Below are positions 23,480 to 31,548 of a stretch of 33,294 nucleotides of DNA, one piece after another. Under the pieces are notes generated by a model. That model was not told the origin of the DNA. It saw only the letters and a program-made list of their open reading frames with translations, and did no database searches. Source of the stretch: Terriglobia bacterium (GTDB lineage Bacteria; Acidobacteriota; Terriglobia; Terriglobales; Acidobacteriaceae); NCBI GenBank assembly GCA_032252755.1, contig JAVUPY010000028.1, positions 1 to 33,294 on the forward strand. The letters are read 5' to 3'. Made by a program: the position numbers and the translations under genes. Every line of letters starts with the position of its first letter. Positions within the stretch are counted from its first letter, which is position 1.

Positions 23480-24994
23480 TTAAAAAATGAATCCGGCAGA
23501 AGCACCCATGTGATTCGCCGAGTATGGTTCGTCCGCAGCCTGAGTCGTCTTCAGGTGCCGATATTCGAGCGAAAACACCAGGTCAGACCGCGGTTTAAGA
23601 ACGTAATTCACCAGTAATGATTCATTCTTTGCCGCTATGGCCTCCAGATTCGGATCGAAGGCAGCGGCATTCCGCAACCCCAGCGAATCGAACCCGCCAT
23701 ATCCCGCCGCAACATTGAATTCGCTGCGCTCATTGACTCGATACTTCAGCTGGGACCATCCTCCCACTGACCTCAACCTGGCCAAGGCAGGTGCCGTCGT
23801 GGCCAGATACGTATAGCCGTTATTCTGCACTCTTGGTAAGCCAAGGCCACCGAATCCGCCCAATCCCTTGCCCGCAAAGAATTCACCCGAAAGCTCAAAG
23901 TGAGGCGCCAAAGGGGTCTTCCAATCGAACAGTCCGCCCCAGCCGGTGACGGAGTTTCCCCCGGGATAGCGCTGTGGCGTAATCACCCCTGCGATTCCGA
24001 AGGAAACTGGATGGTCTTCGTTATACCCGTTTCCGGAAATACGAACAGCATAAGCGGGCTGTTTCGAACTCTCCCCCGGTGTGGCATACCGACTGTCGGA
24101 GTAGTAGCCGGTATATCCCGAGTAGTCGAGGATGCCGCCCTCGAACTTCCACAGGACATTCGCGAGGTTTACCCTCTGTTCGACCCGCAGAGTCGGCGTC
24201 CATGTCCAGAGATTTCCAGCCGAGGCCAGCGCAGGCTCGGCTACAGTCGCATAGCTGGTGGGAGAATTCGGAGAGAAGAACAAGTAATCAAGGCCGCCGC
24301 TTATGGACGTGTGTTCCCAATCCATTCGCATTCGAGCCACGCGCAGGCGGGCTATGCCGCTGCTGTACCCGGAATAGCTCTCCGGAATGCCGCCGAAAAA
24401 GTCGACCTGGAGATCTGCCGAGGTGTGAGCACCTCCGATGTCTGGCCCATACCCCGTCAGGGAGAAAATCGACTGTCGCAACGATGCCCCGAACGAGCCA
24501 TCCGATGCCGCTGGCGGTTGCTCGTACGCGACCCGCGGTAAGTCGATTTCATCAACAACTCCCGAATTCCCAAAGACATTCAGCAAAAGCATGCCTGAGA
24601 GTTTCAGCCGGAATTTCGAGGCACTCCCGACCTTCGTCTGCTGTTGCTCCTGCACTTGGGCATTCAGCAATTGCCACTCGTCTTCCGTAATCTTCGCCGG
24701 GCGCGATTCTTGCTGGACGCCGGAGTTCTCGGCCACGGCACTCCCCGCGTGTCGCGCGCTAATTTCATTCACCTGGTGCTGCAGTTGCTCAACCACCGCG
24801 CTCAGTTGCTGCAGCTTATCTTGCGCTTCCGCAAGTTGGCGCTGAGTCATTTGTAACTGCTCCTGCAAACCCCGTACGGTTTCCCCTTCCTTCGTGCCGT
24901 CTCCGTTCGCCGCTTGCTGAGCGATCGCGAGATCCGAACAGACAAAGAAAACTACGACCCAGGCCGACTGCCTGACGATTCGTTGGAAGCACAT
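23480..24994 (-). CDS. Outer-membrane beta-barrel with N-terminal coiled coil
   Basis: The 504-aa protein has a signal peptide (hydrophobic AWVVVFFVCSDLAIA, cleavage near residue 25) and then a coiled coil at ~38-80 rich in Gln/Leu (LQEQLQMTQRQLAEAQDKLQ). After a linker, ~350 residues of amphipathic strands with aromatic girdles follow (ADLQVDFFGG, RVARMRMDWEH, FSLEYRHLKT), ending in the terminal Phe motif ASAGFIF expected by the BAM machinery. The coiled coil could trimerise or reach into the periplasm. It heads the leftward electron-transfer row; ATG 24994 has AGAGG five bases upstream. Confidence 0.8.
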   Translation of the reverse strand: MCFQRIVRQSAWVVVFFVCSDLAIAQQAANGDGTKEGETVRGLQEQLQMTQRQLAEAQDKLQQLSAVVEQLQHQVNEISARHAGSAVAENSGVQQESRPAKITEDEWQLLNAQVQEQQQTKVGSASKFRLKLSGMLLLNVFGNSGVVDEIDLPRVAYEQPPAASDGSFGASLRQSIFSLTGYGPDIGGAHTSADLQVDFFGGIPESYSGYSSGIARLRVARMRMDWEHTSISGGLDYLFFSPNSPTSYATVAEPALASAGNLWTWTPTLRVEQRVNLANVLWKFEGGILDYSGYTGYYSDSRYATPGESSKQPAYAVRISGNGYNEDHPVSFGIAGVITPQRYPGGNSVTGWGGLFDWKTPLAPHFELSGEFFAGKGLGGFGGLGLPRVQNNGYTYLATTAPALARLRSVGGWSQLKYRVNERSEFNVAAGYGGFDSLGLRNAAAFDPNLEAIAAKNESLLVNYVLKPRSDLVFSLEYRHLKTTQAADEPYSANHMGASAGFIF

Positions 24995-25807
24995 GATGCC
25001 CTCTTTCGTCGCAAGAACCCGGCATGTTGCGGAAGACTTTTCTGAATGGATGCACCTCCCCGCTCATGCGGCGCGTAATTTTTCCCTGAACCCCACAGGT
25101 GCACCTACGCTCCGCAAGGCATTAATGCGTGAGTGAGCGACTCCACGATATCGGCGTGTGCACCGCTGTGGAGCACTTCACTCACCAGACGTCGTCTGTG
25201 ATTAAATGTACCGGTTCGAAAAGTCGCGGGTGTCTGAAATGGATACATGTAGTTCGTCTCACCCCCTTACCTTCGGTCAGGATGAGGGCACACCTGACCT
25301 CTACCATGCACAGGTAGTTGAGAAGCTACGAAACTACGTCCGATTACTTGGAGACAGCCCTGCGAAAAAGGAACCTGCGGTTCTCAGGGGGAGCACAAAG
25401 ACTTACGCTATTTCGCCGAGCGCCAATTATGCGAAAAGCCGTTGATTCCCCAAGAAGAGCGGAACCGAACACTTCGCCAAGCGCTACGCCGCCCTTGACG
25501 GTCGCTGACGACAAAAGGAGTGCCCTCTGCGAATTGTCGCTCCGCTCGGGTGAATTCGGCAACAAAGAATGCGGGTGCTTCTCGAGCGCCGGGACCGTAG
25601 AAGGAGCGCCCGCCCGGACGATGGCGAACTCCGTGACAATACACGTATTCAGCCACCAGTCCGATTGAAAATTATCCTGCCCAACAGTTGCCTTCCGGGG
25701 GATAATGAACCTGCGATTTTTACGTCTTTCCCAGGCCGATCCCGGGGACAGAAGTCCGGATACACGTATCGTTCTTCGCACGATTGAGTACTGAAAGGTC
25801 GTGCAAT
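24995..25807. other. 813-bp divergent intergenic region, no convincing gene
   Basis: This spacer separates the leftward barrel gene from the rightward AcpS operon and must hold promoters for both. Several frames are open, including a 145-codon minus-strand frame (25344-25781), but they overlap each other in different frames, lack ribosome-binding sites and have Arg/Ser-rich antisense-like composition. Notable sites are a perfect palindrome AGGTGCACCT (25097-25106), a TGCACCT half-site at 25051-25057, and a repeated GAACCTGCG (near 25371 and 25708). No tRNA, terminator or IS end is evident. Confidence 0.5.
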
Positions 25808-26185
25808 TTGATCATCGGATCGGGCATCGACGTTGTGGAGAACTGCAGGGTTGAGCGAGAGCTATCTCGCGCAGAGTGGGAACCGGAGCAAGGTGTCTTC
25901 AGTTCTGGCGAGATTCATTTCTGTACTCATTCAAAAAAACCGGCCCTCCTATTTGCCACCTTCTTCGCGGTCAAAGAAGCGACGTTAAAAGCGCTCGGAA
26001 TCGAAAACACCAATCTCTCGCATTTTCACGACGTTGAAGTTCTCCCGAACGAACAGGGGAATTTGACAGTGAGGTTGTGCGGGCAGAGCCAGTTACTTTC
26101 TCAAAGACTGGGTGTGCACCGTGCATCAGTCGCGGTCACAACAAACGCGCGACTGAGTGGCGCCATCGTTGTGCTTGAGTCGTAA
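25808..26185 (+). CDS. AcpS-type 4'-phosphopantetheinyl transferase
   Basis: The ~125-aa protein transfers 4'-phosphopantetheine from CoA to an acyl carrier protein serine. It starts in the typical way as xIIGSGIDVVEN (metal-binding Asp8) and carries VFSSGEI and FAVKEATLKALG (Glu57, Lys61), the AcpS signature. I prefer TTG 25808 because it reproduces the family N-terminus and has GAAAGG 9-10 nt upstream; the TTG at 25784 would add eight residues without a ribosome-binding site. The ACP two genes downstream is the obvious substrate. It is probably a dedicated second copy rather than the housekeeping AcpS, which is normally elsewhere. Confidence 0.85.
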   Translation: MIIGSGIDVVENCRVERELSRAEWEPEQGVFSSGEIHFCTHSKKPALLFATFFAVKEATLKALGIENTNLSHFHDVEVLPNEQGNLTVRLCGQSQLLSQRLGVHRASVAVTTNARLSGAIVVLES

Positions 26186-26216
26186 GCTCTTCCGGTGGCG
26201 CCGGAATGAGCGACTT

Positions 26217-27917
26217 ATGCGCGACCTTCTGAAAGATGAAGAAGTCCTTACGCAGAGTGAGTGGTCCCAGGCCGAACGCGAACTGGGTTACAGGCCCGGT
26301 GAGCCGATCAACATCGGGTGGATGTGCAGCGATCGGCTCTGTGGACTGGGATTGGGAAATAAACCGGCCCTGATCTGGCAGGACTACCAGGGCAGACAGA
26401 AACGCTACACCTATGACGATCTGCGCGTTCGCTCGAATGTAATTGCAAACTTTCTGAGAGAACTGGGCGTGCAACCGCGCGAACGTGTGTGCCTGTTCAT
26501 GGATCGCGTTCCGGAGCTATATATCGGCTTCCTGGGGATTCTCAAGACAGGTGCCATCGCTCAACCGTTATTCTCTGCCTTCGGTGACGAGTCTCTTTTC
26601 GTGCGTCTTGAGGACGCTGGCACCGAAACGATCATCACTCAGAAAAAGCATCTTCACAAAGTTCGGAAAAACCGGCAGAAGCTTCCTTTCCTGAAGCGAA
26701 TCATTGTGGTGGACACGGAGGACTCTTCACTCCAACAGGGTGAAAGCTCGCTTGCGATGGACGATCTGCCGGCAGTAGAAGATTTCAAGGTATATCGAAC
26801 GACTGCCGAAAGCCCGTCGGTACTTCATTACACCTCCGGCACTACCGGACAGCCGAAAGGGGCCCAGCACGTCCACTATTCCATCATCTCTCAGTATCTG
26901 ACGTCGAAGCTCGCCCTTGATCTCCGTCCCGATGACATTTACTGGTGCAACGCGGACCCGGGATGGGTGACAGGCACATCCTACGGAATAATCGGTCCGT
27001 GGTCGAATGGCATGACTCAGGTAGTTCTCGATGCGGGGTTCAACGCTGACAAGTGGTACGACTTCATGGAAAGACAGCGGGTGACTGTCTGGTATTCGGC
27101 ACCGACAGCCATTCGCTTGCTGATGAAAGAAGGTGCCGACGTCGTAAAGAAACACGATCTGTCCAGCCTGCGGCACCTGGCAAGCGTCGGAGAGCCACTG
27201 AACGCAGAAGCAGTGATCTGGTCGCAGGAGGTTTTCGGAAAACCGTTTCACGATACCTTCTGGCAGACGGAGACAGGCTGCATCGTCATTACAAACCTGC
27301 CGGGGATGCCTATCAAGCCTGGGTCGATGGGCAAGCCATTCCCTGGAATCACCGCGACGGTTCTCAACACCAAAACTTTTGAACCGATCCAGGAAACGGG
27401 CATCGCGGGTCTGATTGCATTGCGTCCGGGTTGGCCCTCACAGATTCGCGGCTATTGGAAGAACGAAGCCGGATACAAGGCGAAATTCAAAAATGGCTGG
27501 TATCTCTGCGGCGACCGGGCGTCGATCGATAGCGACGGTTATTTCTGGTTCATGGGACGCGATGATGACGTAATCAACACGGGCGGTCACCTCATTGGTC
27601 CATTCGAAATCGAATCGGCGTTGTTGGAACATCCTTCCGTCGCCGAATCCGCTGCCGTGGCGAAACCCGATCCGGTAAACATGGAGGTGGTGAAGGCGTT
27701 TGTCACGCTCAAACGGGGATTCAGGCCGTCCGACGACCTCGAACTAGCCATTATGAACCACATCCGGAAGCGACTGTCGCCGCTGGCAATGCCGCAGGAG
27801 ATCGAATTTGTCGAGTCCTTGCCGAAAACTCGCAGCGGGAAAATTGTGCGCCGGATTTTGCGGTGCAAAGAGTTCAACGAACCGGTCGGGGATCTCTCGA
27901 CCGTGATGGAGGAGTAG
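26217..27917 (+). CDS. AMP-forming acetyl/acyl-CoA synthetase-type ligase
   Basis: The 566-aa adenylate-forming enzyme has the ATP-binding loop YTSGTTGQPKG (205-215), the A5-like WQTETG, GDRASID and a C-terminal LPKTRSGKIVRRILR with the catalytic lysine. Length and motifs fit the Bacillus AcsA-like acetyl/acyl-CoA synthetases. In this setting, directly before an ACP gene, it may instead load an acyl-AMP onto the ACP. ATG 26217 is chosen; a longer frame from 26157 would start inside the AcpS gene with Arg/Ser-rich sequence. It lies 31 nt after AcpS and 34 nt before the ACP. Confidence 0.87.
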   Translation: MRDLLKDEEVLTQSEWSQAERELGYRPGEPINIGWMCSDRLCGLGLGNKPALIWQDYQGRQKRYTYDDLRVRSNVIANFLRELGVQPRERVCLFMDRVPELYIGFLGILKTGAIAQPLFSAFGDESLFVRLEDAGTETIITQKKHLHKVRKNRQKLPFLKRIIVVDTEDSSLQQGESSLAMDDLPAVEDFKVYRTTAESPSVLHYTSGTTGQPKGAQHVHYSIISQYLTSKLALDLRPDDIYWCNADPGWVTGTSYGIIGPWSNGMTQVVLDAGFNADKWYDFMERQRVTVWYSAPTAIRLLMKEGADVVKKHDLSSLRHLASVGEPLNAEAVIWSQEVFGKPFHDTFWQTETGCIVITNLPGMPIKPGSMGKPFPGITATVLNTKTFEPIQETGIAGLIALRPGWPSQIRGYWKNEAGYKAKFKNGWYLCGDRASIDSDGYFWFMGRDDDVINTGGHLIGPFEIESALLEHPSVAESAAVAKPDPVNMEVVKAFVTLKRGFRPSDDLELAIMNHIRKRLSPLAMPQEIEFVESLPKTRSGKIVRRILRCKEFNEPVGDLSTVMEE

Positions 27918-27951
27918 GCAGCACACGTATTTGAGGGAAAGAGAGGTCCTC

Positions 27952-28218
27952 ATGGACGAACTTAAAGCAGTGATTCACGACTACGTGGTTAAGGAATATC
28001 TGGAAGAAGGCGACGAGAGGGTGATCACGGAGACGACGCCGATCATCAGCAGCGGAATCGTCGATTCTTTTTCGATGGTATCGCTGAAGAGATTCTTGGA
28101 GAAAAAGTACTCGATTCGAATTCCTGACGAGGAGGCTACTCCGGACGCTTTCGATACGGTTTCGAGCATAGCCACGCTGGTCAGGCGTTTTCAGCAAGCA
28201 CAGAAAGTCGAGGCGTAG
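27952..28218 (+). CDS. Acyl carrier protein (dedicated)
   Basis: The 88-aa acidic helical protein has a phosphopantetheine site Ser39 in GIVDSFSMVSL, where Asp-Ser-Phe replaces the Asp-Ser-Leu of fatty-acid ACPs. That variant is common in specialised carrier proteins. The ATG at 27952 is preceded by GAGAGGT. Flanked by a phosphopantetheinyl transferase, an AMP ligase and an oxoamine synthase, it should present an acyl thioester to the synthase. Confidence 0.9.
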   Translation: MDELKAVIHDYVVKEYLEEGDERVITETTPIISSGIVDSFSMVSLKRFLEKKYSIRIPDEEATPDAFDTVSSIATLVRRFQQAQKVEA

Positions 28219-28254
28219 TGAGTTCCATGGTCCACGACCTTCGGAGGGAACACC

Positions 28255-29502
28255 ATGGCTTTCAATGATTACGTACGCAATACATACGAGGCGGAATTGG
28301 AAGGGATCAAAGCCGCGGGTCTCTTCAAGGAAGAACGGTACATTCATTCGCCGCAGTTCTCTGAGATTGAAGTCGAATTCCCGGCAGGATCCGCAGTGCG
28401 CAAGTGCATCAACATCTGCGCAAATAATTACCTGGGACTGTCGAGTCATCCAGCGGTAGTAGCCGCCGCCCACGCTGGCCTGGATAGTCGAGGTTACGGT
28501 ATGTCCTCGGTTCGCTTCATCTGCGGGACCCAGGACATTCACCGGCAGTTGGAGAATCGGTTGACGGACTTCCTCGGTACCGAGGACACGCTACTGTTCC
28601 CTTCCTGCATGGACGCCAATGCCGGGTTCTTCGAAGCGTGCCTGAACGATCAGGACGTAATGATCGCCGATCGACTCGTGCATGCGTCCATTGTCGACGG
28701 CATGCGCCTGTGCAAGGCGATGCAAGACACGTACAAGCATTCCGACATGAATCACCTGGAAGAGAAACTCCAGGAGCACCAGGACAAGCGCCGCCGGATG
28801 GTCATCACGGATGGTGTGTTTTCGATGGACGGCGATCTCGCCAAACTTGCTGAAATCGTGTCGCTGGCGGAGAAGTATAACGCCATGGTGTTTGTCGACG
28901 ATTCCCATGCAACGGGATTCATCGGTCGCACGGGCCGCGGCACCCATGAACACTGCGGAGTGCTGGGAAAAATCGACGTCATCACCACGACCCTTGGCAA
29001 GGCGCTGGGCGGTGCTTCGGGTGGATGTGTCAGCGGACGGAAAGAACTGGTAGAGATGTGCCGGCAGCGAGCCCGGCCATACCTGTTTTCGAATGCGGTA
29101 GCACCCGTCATTGTCGCAGGTGCTCTGAAGGTGCTGGAGTTAATCTCGACGAGCACAGAACGACGCGACAAGCTGGAATGGAACGCCAGGTATTGGCGCG
29201 GGTTGCTGAAAGATGCTGGCTTCGATCTAAAAGAGGGGGAGAGCCCAATCGTTCCAGTCATGCTTTATGACGCCAAGCTCGCGCAGGATTTCGCCCGAGA
29301 TCTCTTTTACGAGGGAATCTACGCTGTGGGCTTCTTCTTCCCGGTAGTAGCGAAGGGACAGGCGCGCATCCGTACGCAATTATCCGCGGCTCACGAAAAA
29401 CATCATCTCGACACCGCGATCGAGGCGTTCAAGAAAATTGGCGAGAAGCACGGAATTCTTGGCATGGGCAAGAAAGAACTCCTCGCCAGAGTTGGAGCCT
29501 GA
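28255..29502 (+). CDS. Alpha-oxoamine synthase, Kbl-like (glycine C-acetyltransferase family)
   Basis: The 415-aa PLP enzyme condenses an acyl thioester with an amino acid, releasing CO2. It carries the PLP lysine (Lys249, LGKALGG), the Asp215/His218 pair (VDDSHATG), and ICANNYLGLSSHP and MSSVRFICGTQ, which are hallmarks of 2-amino-3-ketobutyrate CoA ligase rather than of serine palmitoyltransferase. No threonine dehydrogenase is adjacent; instead ACP, AMP ligase and AcpS genes precede it. A longer or ACP-bound acyl donor is therefore plausible. GGAGGG precedes the ATG at 28255 at good spacing. Confidence 0.9.
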   Translation: MAFNDYVRNTYEAELEGIKAAGLFKEERYIHSPQFSEIEVEFPAGSAVRKCINICANNYLGLSSHPAVVAAAHAGLDSRGYGMSSVRFICGTQDIHRQLENRLTDFLGTEDTLLFPSCMDANAGFFEACLNDQDVMIADRLVHASIVDGMRLCKAMQDTYKHSDMNHLEEKLQEHQDKRRRMVITDGVFSMDGDLAKLAEIVSLAEKYNAMVFVDDSHATGFIGRTGRGTHEHCGVLGKIDVITTTLGKALGGASGGCVSGRKELVEMCRQRARPYLFSNAVAPVIVAGALKVLELISTSTERRDKLEWNARYWRGLLKDAGFDLKEGESPIVPVMLYDAKLAQDFARDLFYEGIYAVGFFFPVVAKGQARIRTQLSAAHEKHHLDTAIEAFKKIGEKHGILGMGKKELLARVGA

Positions 29503-29587
29503 ACCAACAGCTGTTTGCCATGCTTCAGGGACTCGGCCTCGGTTACAGGGAGTTGCGCCGTGCACGACGCGGCGATGGAGGTCGAAA

Positions 29588-29770
29588 ATGATCTGCGCCG
29601 AGCTGGAAAAACTCGAAGGACAGCTGGACGACATCATTACAGAACTTGAGAAACCGTACCTGAGCGAGCAAGAACGTAAGAAGCTGGAGCAGGCATACGC
29701 CCGGCTCTCGCAAACTATTACGTCACACCAGAGAACGGGCCATGAAGGCGGGCCGTGCTATGAGGAGTGA
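29588..29770 (+). CDS. Small helical hypothetical protein (60 aa)
   Basis: A textbook GGAGGT lies five bases before ATG 29588. The product has two predicted amphipathic helices (ELEKLEGQLDDIITELE and SEQERKKLEQAYARLS) joined by PYL, i.e. an antiparallel coiled-coil hairpin, and a distinct tail HEGGPCYEE with one Cys. There is no signal peptide or membrane segment. It sits 85 nt after the oxoamine synthase and before the EF-P paralogue and is probably cotranscribed with both. I do not recognise a family; an adaptor or regulatory role is a guess. Confidence 0.7.
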   Translation: MICAELEKLEGQLDDIITELEKPYLSEQERKKLEQAYARLSQTITSHQRTGHEGGPCYEE

Positions 29771-29850
29771 CCGCGCCTCGGGTAACAGCGTTGATCAGTC
29801 TGCTGCGAGGAGCGCAGGTTTGTACCATTCAAGCGCTCCTGAGGGGGGTT

Positions 29851-30432
29851 ATGGTCATAGCATCTGATCTGCGGGTAGGGATGGCACTTCGGATTGATGG
29901 TCAGCCGTTCAAAGTCTTAGAGGTCGAAGCCAAGGCCGGCGCCGCCAAGATGGGGGGCTTGGTTCGGACCAAGGTAAGGAATGTGAAGAGTGGCCGACTG
30001 TGGGAACAGAACTTTCGCCCACAGGAGCGGTTGGAAGATTTGGAATTTGAGCGGCACCGGATGGAGTTTCTCTATAGCGACGGCCAGGTCTGCACATTCC
30101 AGCGTCTGGACAATTTCGAGCAAGTTGAACTTCCATCGACCACCATTGGTGCAGCCGAAAAATTTCTCCAACCCGGAATGGAATTCCCCGTCGAGTTCTT
30201 TGAGGGAGAGCCAATCGATATCGTCTTGCCGGATCTGATCGAATGTCGTGTCGCAAGTACTTCACCTCCCGCGCGTTCGCAGCAGGATTCGAGCAGAAAA
30301 GAAGCAATCCTGGAGAATGGCCTTTCCATCCAGGTTCCTTTGTTTATAGGTCCGGAAGAGATAGTCAGGATTGATCTCAGGACCGGCCGATATGTCGAAA
30401 GGGTTCGAACGGAGCACAAAAGAGGTGCCTGA
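29851..30432 (+). CDS. Divergent elongation factor P paralogue
   Basis: The 193-aa protein has the three-domain EF-P layout: KOW-like N-domain (ASDLRVGMALRIDGQPFKVLE), OB domain II (LEDLEFERHRMEFLYSDG) and OB domain III ending QVPLFIGPEEIVRIDLRTGRYVERV. EF-P relieves ribosomes stalled on polyproline. The loop that carries the modified lysine in canonical EF-P (PGKGG) is replaced by KAGAAKMGG (Lys28, Lys33), and the usual PGVKGDT linker of domain III is changed to PPARSQQDSSR. It is thus probably a paralogue with altered tip chemistry. ATG 29851 follows GAGGGGGG. Confidence 0.87.
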   Translation: MVIASDLRVGMALRIDGQPFKVLEVEAKAGAAKMGGLVRTKVRNVKSGRLWEQNFRPQERLEDLEFERHRMEFLYSDGQVCTFQRLDNFEQVELPSTTIGAAEKFLQPGMEFPVEFFEGEPIDIVLPDLIECRVASTSPPARSQQDSSRKEAILENGLSIQVPLFIGPEEIVRIDLRTGRYVERVRTEHKRGA

Positions 30433-30557
30433 TCGCGAATGCGGCCACAATGTTCCCTTATGCGTTGAATTGGATCTTACCGCGTAACCACTGCGGCGGC
30501 GCTCAAGGAAGCTTTCTCGACAATTCTGAGCCGACGAAACGCTGGGTGCAGGAGCGG

Positions 30558-31442
30558 TTAGCTGGCTTTCTTGGCAGACATGGATTGTGCCGTGTCCAGA
30601 TACTTCACGAACAGAACTTCATTCTGCGCCTCGTTATAGAGGAGTTCATCCGCGGAAGCCTTGATCATGAGGATGCCGAATCCTCCGGGGCGAATACCTC
30701 GCTCCTCACGAACCGACATGTGGGCGACAGGTTCCGATTCGGGCTGCCCAACGGCAGCATGGGTGAGTCCCTCGAAGGAGAAGCCGGGTCCGGGGTCGGC
30801 AATGCGGAACATTAGCATTCGCGGCGAGCGGACGGCGGCGATGCGTACCTTGCGGTTGGGATCGAGTTGACCGCCCCACTCGACGGCGTTGAGCAGGAGT
30901 TCGCGGAAGCACGAGGCGATTGTCTCGCGCTCGTCGCCGGGAAGATCAGCCTCCAATTTCATAATGAAGGTCTGAATACGCTCAGCCGCTTCGCGGGTGC
31001 ACGGGATGAGGAGTTCGACCCAGTGCGGTCGCGCAGACAGAACTTCTATCGCCGGTTCCTGGTTGTCGGAAAGAGCGCGTTGCGCGGCTTCCACGGCATC
31101 GCGTGGCGGAAACGGCTTGCTCAGGTAATCGTAGGCTTGTTCTTTGACGGCGCGCAGCAGAGTCTCCGAGGTGTCGTCGGAGGTCATCACGATAACTTTC
31201 GGATGGTAGCTACCGGCACGGATGCGCGCCAGTACTTCAAGGCCCGAGAGCTGCGGCATCCAGATGTCCAGGAATACGAGGTCGTACGGATTTTCCTGCA
31301 TCGCGTTTAGCGCGGCAAAGCCATCGGCCGCTTGTGAAACCTCGAATCCAGCGTTCCCCAGGAGTTTCGCTATGCCGTGACGAGTCGCGGCGTCATCATC
31401 CGCGATGAGGACTTTCTTTCCTGCCGGAGTTCCCCCGGACAT
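30558..31442 (-). CDS. Response regulator with C-terminal HATPase (anti-sigma/RsbW-like) domain
   Basis: The 294-aa protein has a receiver domain (DDDAATR; Asp59 in VFLDIWMP; YLSKPFPP) followed from ~145 by a GHKL ATPase of the RsbW/SpoIIAB type (FRELLLNAVEWGG N-box, FRIADPGPGF G1 box, RPGGFGILMIKASAD). No HisKA or DNA-binding domain is present. Such proteins use phosphorylation to switch a serine kinase or anti-sigma activity. It is divergent from the hybrid kinase starting at 31549 (106-bp spacer), which may phosphorylate it. Confidence 0.87.
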   Translation of the reverse strand: MSGGTPAGKKVLIADDDAATRHGIAKLLGNAGFEVSQAADGFAALNAMQENPYDLVFLDIWMPQLSGLEVLARIRAGSYHPKVIVMTSDDTSETLLRAVKEQAYDYLSKPFPPRDAVEAAQRALSDNQEPAIEVLSARPHWVELLIPCTREAAERIQTFIMKLEADLPGDERETIASCFRELLLNAVEWGGQLDPNRKVRIAAVRSPRMLMFRIADPGPGFSFEGLTHAAVGQPESEPVAHMSVREERGIRPGGFGILMIKASADELLYNEAQNEVLFVKYLDTAQSMSAKKAS

Positions 31443-31548
31443 AAACGGACCTCCCGATCATTGCGACTGGAATCGCAGAATAGTATGTCCTTGCACCGGT
31501 AGCGTCAAATAGGAACTTAGGGGTAGACTGCTCAGCCTCGGAGAACGT

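Noticed and set aside
25344-25781. 145-codon minus-strand frame in the large spacer, with competing frames on both strands
   Set aside because: Overlapping frames in several phases, no ribosome-binding site and Arg/Ser-rich composition; I cannot tell it from noise, and treat the region as intergenic.
28255-29502. Calling the oxoamine synthase serine palmitoyltransferase
   Set aside because: The CANNYLGL and SVRFICGTQ segments and the overall pattern match Kbl much better; only the neighbourhood suggests a sphingolipid-like role.
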